A stretch of DNA of 64,000 nt from Tremella fuciformis (taxonomy: Eukaryota > Basidiomycota > Tremellomycetes > Tremellales > Tremellaceae): positions 868,001-932,000 of the forward strand of contig CP136496.1 in assembly GCA_032768795.1 (NCBI GenBank), read 5' to 3'. Both the position numbers and the translations under genes were made by a program. Positions 21,543-32,900 of this stretch are shown here, one piece after another. Under the pieces are notes generated by a model that saw only the letters and a program-made list of their open reading frames with translations, made no database searches and had not been told where the DNA came from. Each line of letters starts with the position of its first letter. Within the stretch, counting starts at the first letter, position 1.

Positions 21543-22330
21543 TCATAGGCCCCGCTCCTTGAGCCTTTTATCTACGATGCGCTCCACCACAGCCGCCAGC
21601 CGCTCCTCAGACCCAAGCACGTACTTGCCCACAATGTCCACCTCGACATTGACGCTGTCGCCCACCTGCTTCTTGCTCAGCGTGAGAATCTCCTGGCTGT
21701 GCGCAATGAGCATTATGCCAAACTGGCACTTGCTGTCGTCCACCATGGTCAGCGTGAGCGACGCGCCGTCGATCGTGATGTACCCCTTCTCCACGAGGTA
21801 CGGCATTAGCGTCGTGTCGGGCGCAAAGGCAAATGTGAACCGCAGGGAGTTGCCGTCGGGCACGATGGACACGATCTGCGCGGTCGAGTCGACGTGGCCT
21901 TGCACCATGTGCCCGCCGAAGCGTGTGTGGGAGGACATGGCCCGCTCGCAGTTGACCATGGAGCCGACCTGCAGTTGGCCTGTCAATCGTCAGCCTGCTC
22001 ACTCCACCAAGACCTTGTCCGACATTGGAAGCGACGGAGTGCTCGGCTACGCACCCAGATTTGTCCGCTGCAGCGTCTCATTTGCCAAGCCCACTTTGAA
22101 CGTCCCCTCTCCTGCGTCAAACTCGGTCACGGTGAGACACGCCCCGTTGACGCATATCGAGTCGCCTATGTGGCAGTCGTCCAGGATGGCCCCGGCGCCA
22201 TCGAGCACGAAGGTGAAGCCCTCGAACGACGTCGAGGGCGTGATGGACGCTATGCGAGCTGTTGCTTCAATCTGCTCGTCAGTACTGCCCTCTGTAAAGC
22301 TGCACAGCTGCTTACTATACCCGTGAACAT
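21543..22330 (-). CDS. RIB5: Riboflavin synthase
   Basis: Three exons: 22330-22316 (15 nt, encoding only MFTGI), 22271-22055 and 21979-21543, for 222 residues, the normal length. The two tandem lumazine-binding domains are clear. The first runs from MFTGIIEATARI through DSICVNGACLTVTEF; the second contains FGGHMVQGHVDSTA and ITIDGASLTLTMVDDSKCQF. The enzyme dismutates two 6,7-dimethyl-8-ribityllumazine molecules to riboflavin and an aminopyrimidine in the cytosol, the last step of vitamin B2 synthesis, and works as a trimer. The invariant N-terminal MFTGI fixes the start and shows that the first intron follows codon 5. Its stop lies about 200 bases from the convergent DUF4203 gene. No RFN-type riboswitch is expected or seen. 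Confidence 0.96.
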
Positions 22331-22583
22331 GCTGTGGTAGCAATGTACAACGATGAATCATACTTTCTACTGTACTTAGCGGTCCGGCGGAAGTCATTTC
22401 GGAGCCGAGCCTGTCGAGGTGTCATGACGACCAAAGAGCTGCGGCACGACGCGATGCAACAGACTTTTTACATCCTTCCTCGACTTGCCTTTCCACAACT
22501 CTGACCGCCGAAGCTGTACACAGGATGACGGCCACCCAGGCTCCCTCATAACACCTCCCCGCGCCTGCTGAAGAGCTCGCGGC

Positions 22584-25500
22584 ATGTCGCTCCCGCCGAC
22601 GCACACCCACCAGCGCGACAGCTCAATAGGCATCACGACATCTGCGGCTGTGCGCACGCCGTCGCCCGTCCACTCGCCCATCGCCTCGCCCGTCTCGCCG
22701 ACCGCCGAGGGCCTCTCGCGCCGCCTGAGCTGGAATCGCACGCCCCGGCCGGCCGACGACACGCTCTCCCCGCTCGACGCCCAGCATGTGCTCACGTACC
22801 TCCCCACACCGCCCTCTCCGCATTCCGCCCCGGCATTCGCGGGTCCGCCGCCGGTGTTCGTGAGCTCTCACAGCGCCGATATGGCCATGGAAGAATACGA
22901 CCTCGGCCTGCCTGCGAGTGCTGGACCGGCTCACCATGCCCCCAGGCCGTTCGCGCATCACTTTCCCTCGGAAACGTCGTTGGCGTCGATCGAGGACCTG
23001 AATTCGAGCGTGGACGACCTTGGCGACGGCGTGGACCAGGAGCGGCTGACCTCCCTGCCGGTCCCCACGCCTGGTGGTGGGCATCGGCGGCAGCCTTCCA
23101 AGCGGGTCTACGACGAGCAGGGCCTGGCGCGCACTTCGACCCCGGTCAGGTTTGCGAACTCGATCGGCCGCAGCGAGACGTTTCGCAAGGTCTCTCGGAC
23201 GCTGCGTAAGGCCAGCGTGCGGGTCGTCAACCTCGGAGGTCATGATCGGCTTGATGAGGGTGATGATGGGCATTGGCAGGACGATGACCGCGAGGTCAAG
23301 AAGGGCGAGGAGGAGTACGAGATGCGGAGAGAGGAGGTTGGACTCAGCATACCGCCGCCTCGACCGGGGCCTATGCCCCCGGAGCCGGGACTCAGAGGGA
23401 GGACGCTGTGCATGTTCAGTTCAAGGAGCACAGTCAGGAGAGCCATGCACGCTCTCCTGCGCTGGACGTGGGCACTCTTCTGGCTTCGCCGTGCATGTGT
23501 ATGCTGACAATCTAGGTGGACAGAACCCATCATACTCGGTCTCATCATCGCCAACGTCGTCGTGCTGGCCATCCAAGGGGGCAAGACTCTAAACGTGCCC
23601 CGGGTGGACACGGGGTACTTTACATCTTGGGAGGACTACGTGTTGCTTGCTCTCTTCATCCTCTTTACGTGAGTTGCCGCATCAGTGCTCGCACAGATCA
23701 CGCCTAATGTGCAGCTTGGAAATGTTCGCTAGAATAGTCACGACAGGTCTGCTGCTCGATCCCAACGACAGTTTGCGAGATTTCCTATTGGGCCCGACTG
23801 GCGTCGTCCCTTCTGTGGAGAAGCGAGTCGGCCTCGCTCAAGCGTCTCTCAAGAGGAGCATGTCGAAAGGCAAGGGCAACGAGGAGATTCCTGCCGCAAA
23901 ACCCCATTGGTCGGCGAAAAGGGCATCCGTTCCACCGCAGAAGCAAGGAACTCTGCCCATCGCCGAGCTGCCGTTTCAGCGAGCAGTCGCCAAGCAGCAG
24001 TCTCTGTCAACGTACGGGAGGCCCTACCTGCGCCACTCGTGGCATCGAATAGACATGATTGCCGTCATTGCTTTCTGGATCACATTCTTGCTCGCCATCA
24101 CCCGGCAAGAGGCCACAGCTAGCCGACATATCTACATCTTTCGGGCGCTCAGTGTACTCAGAGCCGGTCGATTGCTTGTTGTCACGAGCGGCACGAGCAC
24201 GATCCTACATTCGCTCAAGCGGGCCGGCCCAATGCTGATCACTGTCGCCTACTTTGTGGTGTTTGCAGCTGTCGTCTTTGGCATCATTGGCGTACAGAGC
24301 TTCCGCGGATCCCTGCGCCGCCAGTGCGTACTTACGAATCCATTCAACGAGTCATCTGTCATCGATCTGGGGAACCAGTGCGGGGGCTTTCTGGATCCGA
24401 CCACCCTCACGACTGTGACATTTGAAGACTCGTTCAATCGCTCCGCGGACTCTCTCGGTCCCAAAGGCTACATCTGTCCACTCAACTCTGTCTGCGCCGT
24501 GCGTCTCATCCTCTTGCACACTCTTTGCTGACTTCAAAGACGACGGATGGGAATCCCGAAGACAACACTCAGTCTTTCGACAACATCTTCGCCTCCTTAG
24601 TACAGATCATCGTGATCTCCAGCATTAACACGTGGGCGCCAACGATGTACATGACGATGGACGCCGAGTACTTCGGCTCGTCGCTCTTCTTTCTTGCTGC
24701 AGTGATCGTGCTCAACTTTTGGCTTATCAACTTGGTAGTCGCCGTTGTGGTCAATACTTTCAAGGACATCAGAGCTGCGACGAAAAAGAGCGCCTTTGGT
24801 GCGGATGAGTGGGTCTGACCATTAGCTCTGCACGCCCAAGGCTGACAATCGAAGTGGTCTCCTCGGCACGGACCTGCAGTGGGCTACGGAGAAGAAAGCC
24901 AAAGGCGGTCACATTCTCAGAGCATATGAGAAGACGCAGCTCTTCTGGGTAGCGCTGATCGTCGCCGACCTGGTGGCTCAAGCATGCAGAGGGGCTAATT
25001 CGTCCGACAGCACCCTCAAGCTGCTCAGTGCGTCCTCACTCGACGCTGTCGTGTCCTGCGGCTGACCCTCAGAAAACCTCGAGATCGCTTTCACCCTGGC
25101 CTTCGACGTGGAGATCATGTGGCGATTCATCGGATACCTACCAGAATGGAAAGCATTCTTCACAGGGCCTAGGAACAGCTTCGACCTGTTTCTCGCTGTG
25201 ACCTGCTCCATCATTCAGATTCCCGTCGTCCTCAACGCACCAGCGTATCCTTGGCTCACCGTTTTCCAACTGCTCAGATGGTACAGAGTGATTCTGGCGT
25301 TCCCTCGGATGAAGCCTCTCTTGGTGCGCAACCAATCACACAGGATTCGCTGCTGATCCCACAGGTAACGGTGTTCGGTAGCTTCGCGGGCATGCTCAAC
25401 CTCATCGTCTTCCTTTTCTTGATGAACTTCATTGGGGCTTTGCTGGTAAGATGAGCCACCCCTCACGAGCGACAACTGACCTTGTAGGCGATTCAGCTCC

Positions 25501-28500
25501 TCCGTGGCGATCTGGGAACTGACAACACGATCAACTTCTCGCAAACGTACAATGCCTTCCTTGGAATGTACCAGATCTTCTCGTCAGAGAACTGGACAAC
25601 TCTTCTGTACAATGCGGTACGTTTTGCGCCAGTCACTGAACCCAACTGAGACATGGCAGATGTCTGCTGAGGATAACTGGAAGCAAGAGTGGATAGCAGC
25701 GGTCTTCCTCTGCGCCTGGTTCCTTTTCGCATATTGTACGCCCCTTTGCGATTCGCCGTCTTCAAGCTGATGGCCCAGTCATCGTCTTGCAGATGTTCAT
25801 CGCTGTCATCAACGAGAACTTTGCTGTTGCCGAGGAGCAGAAGCGCAAACAGCAGATGGAAGCCTTTATCCGAAGGACCGAACCGGTGTCTGCACACGTC
25901 AGCTGGATCGATCGCCTCAATCCCTACCGACTGATGAAGGCGCATCACAACTCCATCAAGGTCGACACGCTTCCGGCAAATCTCGTTCTCCCACTCAAGC
26001 AGGGTGTCGGCACAGATGTGGGGATTTCCAAGGTCAGTGACTTCCCCGACAATCCAGAGGATGCTAGCCTAACTTGAAAGCCAAAGGAAGGGATGGAAGA
26101 GAGCGGCACGAAATCCGCCATGCATCGCCTTTTCGGGTTTGAGCGAGACGAAAAGCTGCCCGTCAAGCGTTCACGACCTCTGAGTGGCCGCCTTGACGAG
26201 ATCGACGACTTGCAAGAAGATGAGAGAGGACTGTGAGTTCCTCCCCCACGGCCCCACTCAGCTAACTGTCAGGTCCGATCTTCTGCCGCCTTTGACGGCT
26301 GGGCCGAGCTCAGACGAGCATATGGATGCCATCCGCGAACGACGCAACAAGCAGGCCGACTTCATCGCCGCCCATCCAACTTTCGACCAAAGTCTGTGGC
26401 TCTTCAAGCAGTTCAACCCAATCAGACGCTGGTGCCAGGCCTGTGTCTCGCCGGCATACGGTGAGCGTATCTTCGGTCGGCCGCCTAATCCCATACTTCG
26501 CCTCGCAACGAAGACTGTCGTTTTTCTTGCAGTTGTCGCGAGTATCACGGTCGCAGCTGTTGCAACCCCATTGTACCGAAAACGATTCTACGAGGAGCAC
26601 GGCATTTACAGAGGCACATGGTTCGACTTGACCGAAGTAGGACTCGGCGCGACTTTCATCATCGAAGCTGCGATCAAGATCATCGCTGATGGGTTTGTGT
26701 TTGCCCCAAACGCATATCTGCTGTCGCTCTGGAATGTTCTCGACTTCATTGTTCTCATCACGCTTTTGGTCAACACGACGACCTCTCTCATATTCATTGG
26801 TGGTCTCAGTCGGCTCACCAGAGCGCTCAAGGGGTTTCGTGCTTTGCGTCTCATTACCCTCTTTGGGCGTCTGCGCGACACGCTCCATGCAGTCCTTTTC
26901 GCCGGAGCCATCAAAATTCTCGATGCGTCTGTACTCATGATTCTGTACATCATCCCTTTCGCGGTTTGGGGGTGAGTCGAGCCTTCCTCCTTCTGCGTCT
27001 ATAGTGACTGATGTCAGCGTGAACATATTCGCGGGTCAGCTCTACTCTTGTAACGACGGTGATGCGTCTGGCCTGTCCGACTGCATCAACGAGTACATGG
27101 CAGCGCCTCTTGACGACTCGCTCTCGTTCTTGGTGCCACGCGTATGGGACAACCCGAAAGGCATCGGGCAGACCCAGTGGAGCTTCGACAACTTTCGCTC
27201 CTCCATCTTGATCCTTTTCGAGATCGTCTCTTTGGAGGGCTGGATCGACGTCATGCAGTCGGCAATGAGCGTCACAGCAAAGGGCCTGCAGCCGATTCAG
27301 AACGCCGCTCAGTGGAATTCGGTCTTTTTCATCATCTTCAATTTGCTTGGTGCTGCAGTCATTCTGGCGCTATTCGTCAGGTCAGCTACACGCAAGTGCC
27401 TTTGATGAACTCAGCTGAGAATCCAGTATCATCATTGGTAACTTCAGTCTGAGGTCGGGCAGTGCCCTCCTCACGGCGGAACAGAATCATTGGCAAGATC
27501 TGGCGAAATTCATCAAGGCTCAGACACCTAGTCAGCTTCCAAAGCTTCGTCCGCAGACAGCCTTGAGAGAGTGGTGCTACGAGCGTGCCACGCAAAAGCA
27601 CGGCTGGTGGATGAGGGGCTTTACGGGACTGTACTACATTCACATCATCCTGCTTATGTGAGTCTCGCGCGTGATTACGCGTACGTATCGCTGACCAGTA
27701 TAGGATGGAGGACTACTCGAACAATATACTCACGGACGTTTCTCTTGGTAAGCCCTACGCTATGCGGCTTTTGGCTCAGCTGACACCGTCCAGACTGGAT
27801 CTTCTTGCTCTTCTCCCTCATCTACGCCACCGATATCCTCGTGCGACTCTACGGCCTAGGTTTCCAATCATTTCGACGGAATGGATGGAATCTCTTCGAC
27901 GTGTTTGTCGTTACAGGGTCCTTCGCCACCACGATTCCTGCGCTACGAGACGCTCAGCAAGGCATACCAGGTAGTCAAGCGAACATACAGCTTCAAAAGC
28001 TTTTCCTGGTCTCTATCGCTCTAAAACTGGTGCAGCGCATCTCGTCCCTGAACCAACTGTTCAAGACATCAGTTGCATCCCTGCCAGCCATCGGCAATCT
28101 GTTCCTACTTTGGGCAACACTATTCATCTTCTTTTCGATCCTGTACATGGAGGTCTTTGGCTTGACGAAGCAAGGGGATAATGCCGGCTCAAGGTTTCAG
28201 AACTACTATTCGTTCGGCAACGCCATCATCATGCTGGCGTTTATGTCAACAGGAGAAGGATGGAACGGCTATATGCACGACTAGTCAGTAACAAGCATAT
28301 CTCGGAAAGGACACGTCTGATGAGCAGTACATTATCTTACCCCCGTTGTACGGACAGTGACAGCTTCTTGCAGTCTGACTGCGGCAGCTCATCGTGGGCA
28401 TTCGGACTTTTCATTTCTTGGAACATCCTCAGCATGTAGGTTTTCTTTTGATCGAGGCTCGAAGAGCACTCACCCTCCAGGTACATCTTCGTGAACATGT

Positions 28501-29776
28501 TCACCGGTGTGGTGGTCGAATCATTTGCATATGTCTATCAAATGCCCGGCGGGGCGTCACTGAACAGGGAAGAAATGCGTATGTCACGACTGACTGATCA
28601 GAATCGGACTGACTTCTCAGGCTCGTTCAAGAAGCTTTGGGCAGACTTTGATACCGAGCGGACCGGATACCTGAAGCGCAAAGACTTTATACCCTTCTTC
28701 TCGGTCAGCCTGTCTGAGAGCGATTGCTCAGAGCTGACGAAGGCAGAAATTGACCGGCGTTTTCGAGGTGCACCCTTATCCACCAGAGTACTCAGTCCAC
28801 AACATCATGCGCGCGTCGGTACCCGACCCGGTGGCGAATGCCTCTGGAAGACTGCTCGTTGCAACGGGCGCCCGGCGAGCAGTCGACGTGCGTCGAGTCG
28901 AGTCCATCATCCGCCAGATCGACTACAAGAAGGTCAGAGAGCGCCGGAGGACCTTTGAGCGGCTGTATCACGAGGCAAGGATCTCAGCCGAACCAGGCCG
29001 AGGAATCAGCTTCACCAACATGCTGATGATGCTGGCGCATTACAAGCTCATCGATGACGAGAAGGCTCTTCTGTCAGTCTTACTGGCGCCCAGTGTTGCA
29101 CGATGAACTGACTAAAAGGCTGGATGATCTGCTCATCCGAAGGGTCAAGACGGAGCGAGTGACTGATTTGGTCAATCTTGACAGAGTACGAGGCTTGTTG
29201 CGGACCATTTGGGCTCGAAGACGGTTCTTGGCATCGAGAGATGAAAGGCGGCGGACATTGAATGCCGAGGCAGAGGGTCAGATTTCCCTAGAGAAATTGG
29301 ATGAGCCACCCAAATCGATAGGTATACCTGCAATCGTATTGGAACCGATGCCCAATACACCACCCGACTTCTCGGCGGACCCCTTCGAAGGTGCACCGCA
29401 AGACTTGCCGCGCTCGCCCATCGACTCGAGGCCACCGTCGCCGCTCTCGTCACCTGTTGAGCGCTCCGTGTCGGGCCTCTACAGTCCCGATGTCTCCTTT
29501 AGAGAGGGGCTGGGGCACTCGCCAACCCGGTCACCCGGGGGAGGACGACCGTCTCTCGCGCGCACGGTCTCTGATGCCAGTCATCTCAGCTCGGATGATG
29601 CGCATTATCGCCGCGGACCAGATTCTCCGATTGAAGACGTACCGCCGGAAGAATTCATGCAGTCTATGGAGACTTCAGTTTGGGGAGGTGAGTGTTCATT
29701 TCGCCGGACCGGAGAATCTGCGTGCTAATAGCTCGCAGACATGATGCGCGAGGCGGTCGACAGGGAAGAAGCATGA
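22584..29776 (+). CDS. CCH1: Voltage-gated calcium channel alpha subunit Cch1
   Basis: A gene of more than ten exons encoding about 2000 residues with four six-span channel repeats. Repeat I starts at [20 protein letters not shown] (about 23515). The repeat III voltage sensor is strongly charged ([20 protein letters not shown]), while the repeat IV S4 is poor in Arg ([20 protein letters not shown]). Pore loops read [14 protein letters not shown] in [10 protein letters not shown] in [11 protein letters not shown] in III and MSTGEGWNG in IV, giving an Asn/Glu/Glu/Glu filter position. The C-terminus has a degenerate EF-hand-like piece ([20 protein letters not shown]) and a disordered tail. Cch1 works with Mid1 at the plasma membrane as the high-affinity calcium influx system under stress and in Cryptococcus. 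The N-terminal ~270 residues are disordered and phospho-site-like. The start is the first ATG of the leading exon. The stop at 29776 follows a short last exon. Confidence 0.92.
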
Positions 29777-29973
29777 ATGGACGATCACGAACACATGCGA
29801 TGACGAATCATAACGACAATCTACGATCTACAATGGCATAGCATGGGGCCGTCCCCGGCTCCCAAAGACTAGAAGGGCATAGGCATCTACAACTTGTATA
29901 GAAACACATGTATAAGAATGGGCATGATGGACGTGATAGGCTCGTTGAATAAGGGTAATGCTGTAGATTGTTC
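29777..29973. other. Convergent 3' region of CCH1 and FAB1
   Basis: 197 bases between the two stop codons; both 3' untranslated regions must overlap or end here. No separate element seen. Confidence 0.5.
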
Positions 29974-32900
29974 TTATGACCGAGCAGACGGCTCGCCCTC
30001 GTCTTCCGCTGGCTGCTCATCTGAGCCGAGTTTTGTCCACCGATCCGGCACGGCGGGGAAATAATTCCTGTCCATCGCACTACGGAAGCGTACTTTGTCT
30101 ACGCGTCAGCATGTGATCCAGGACACAAGCCACTTAGACTGACACTGCTTGGGAGTAACGATGGTCGGCTCGCCTTTCCCTGCGCCACCGAGAAATGCCG
30201 AGTCTTTGACCCACGACTCAAGCTTCTTGTCCCTGAGAATCAGCTTCTGACGGTCGCGACGCCAACGAACAACAATATACCAGGTGAATGTCCGGATGTA
30301 GTCAACGATACCGACAACGAGCTCTTTGCGACCCTTGTCGACTCCTACAACGAGCGAGTAGTCCATGACGTTCAGGTTGGAAAGGAACAAGGCTGCGGAT
30401 ATCAGCGTCAACCCAATCTCAGACGTGAGCAACGCACTGTCATTGTACAAGGCGAGACGCAGGACGCGCTTCGAATGCTCGCGCAGGTAGAAAGGCTGTT
30501 TGTAGACGACTTCAAGCAGATTCTCGTCGAGCAGTACCTCATTGACCCGTCCCGTACGGGGAATGAGCCTATTTCGTGTGCTACCTTTGAGATCGTAAAT
30601 CGTACTGAATCGCCTTTCGTAGAATAGATTTTCCATAACGAGGACGTTCATCCGCATGGACCGGCCGGTCACAGCATTGCGATAACCAATCTTGAAGAAC
30701 CCATAGATCTTGGCCAAGACGGTTGGCCGGTCACTCTGGAAGGCTTTCCGAGTGTAGTCAAAGTATGCGGGAGCAAACTTTGTGAGAGCGTCCATCTCCA
30801 ATCGCGAGATTTCTTTCGCGATGAAGCGATCGTCCTTGGTCTTCAGGAAGGCAGACCCAGACTTTCCACCAGCAGCATCGAACTGCACGCATCGCGCTAA
30901 GGACTCCACAAAATTGTCCTCGCACTGGCACACGGACCGAAGGGTAGCAAATTGCTCGGCAAAGAAGATACGGCAGAATATGGTCGATGTCCCCGACTCG
31001 AAATCGTACTTCAGATGGGTACCGCCGTCTCTCCTCGAGGCATCGTCTCTGTCGATGGCCTCGTCGAGCGATACAATATCCCAGGTAGAGGCACGGTCCG
31101 CTATGCCGTCATCCGGCATGAAAGCTTCCACTTTGTCGCCTTTGCGGGAATTGATGACAGCGTTCCGCATCTTGTCGCGATAGTCCTTCGAGCTCAAGGT
31201 GAATGCGATGATACTGGTGGGTTCACTCTCTCGAATGATAATCTTCGAATCCGCAAAGATATGCTCTGACGCAGATAGAGGATACTCCAAGGGCGTGAAG
31301 TCACCAGCGCGAAATGCCCACAAGCCTGTGAGGGTTTTCATGATGGAAGAACGCTCACCGCCTGAGCTCATTTCGCTCTCGGAAAAGTGCGAGATTATCG
31401 ATGGCGCAGCTCTGGCTTCATCTGCAGTATCCGTGGTTGACAATTGAGGAGTTGCAGGAATGCTGGGTAGAGGAGCAGATGTTTCAAAGGTTGGGATGTC
31501 AACGTGTCGCCGATTGCTGAAGGAGACGGTGGAAACGGCCTCGCTATCGGTCGATGCTGGAGGCTCAAGGGTGACCGAAGCTTGATAGGGCGACTGAGGT
31601 ACACTTTTTTCCGCAAGCGACTCATTCACCGGCTCCACGTTGTCATCAGCCTTTGTTGTGAGCTGAGAGTCCGCCAAAGGGTTTTCGGGGCGAGGTGGTG
31701 ATTTCTCCGGGGATGTTGAACCGCTTGCTTTCATTGAGGCTGAGGCTTTCTCGGGAGAACGGCGACGTCTTCGGCCGGTCGAGTCTCCGCTGTCATCGCT
31801 GCCCACCTCCTGATCTTGCTCATTGTCGCCTGCATGAGAAGAATCGCTGTCGTACTCATCTCGGTACGCATCGCGGACATCGTGGAACTCCGAGACAGTG
31901 GCTTTGATAGGTTCTACAGGCCTGGCCCTTCGACTCCGCATATGGGATATAGCATTACGCTTGGCCTCATCAGCCCTTCGAGACAGATCGTTGTAGCGAT
32001 CGATAGCTCTTTGCACGGTTGAAGATCTCGACGCCGCGAGGCCTTTTCGGGTGACGGATCGCCGCAGTGATTGGGCGGTTTTGGTTGGCTCCTCCAAAGC
32101 GGGCGCTTTGCCCTTGCCGTGCGACCGACTGGGGGCGCCGGAAGTCACGCGCCGTACGGTGTTCTGACGCGATGGCCTGTCCGTGCGCAAGAGAAGCTGC
32201 TCATTTGGGGTGGCCGCAGAAAGTATCGCTGAAGACGCAGTGCGTGATATGCTCTCTCGGCTCCGGTAGGCTGGGGGCGGAACGGCGGACTTTCTCACGG
32301 CATTCGATGCCGTACGAGAAGCGTTTGCAGCATAACTTCGCTCCCCATCTGACACGATTCCTAATTTGGTTGCCTCTCTGTGCCTGGTAGAAGGTGGCTG
32401 ATCTGTCCTATTGCGGCGAAGCTTGGGCCGCGCCGGGCGTTGGGACTCGCTGTCAGACGCTTGACTATCCACTAGATTTTCGGATCTGCCCAAAGAGGCG
32501 GACGATGCTGAGCGGTCGATCTGCGACCGTGATGCCGAGCGCAGAACGTGAGAGCGCGACAACGGACGCTCGGGAGGGCCGCGTGGGGACGAGCTGTTCG
32601 AAGGAACATTTGTCGGATCAACATTGGCAGCCTGGGGTTTAGGAGAGGCTTCTCTCGAGGAACGGGGCGACGATTCCATCGAATCCTGAAACCGTTTGAC
32701 TAACTCTGCGATGCTCGGAGCAGGCTGGGGCCGAGGAATACGGGAGACAAAGTCCTTGCCGTCGCTATCCATACTACTTGAGATCGCTCGTGAGTGACGA
32801 TGTCGGCGGTGCCGTATTGTGTGTTCCAAATGATCTCGACCACGGATCGCTGAGATTGTCGAGTCGCTGTCTCCACCATCCGAAGTCGACTCGGAGGGAG

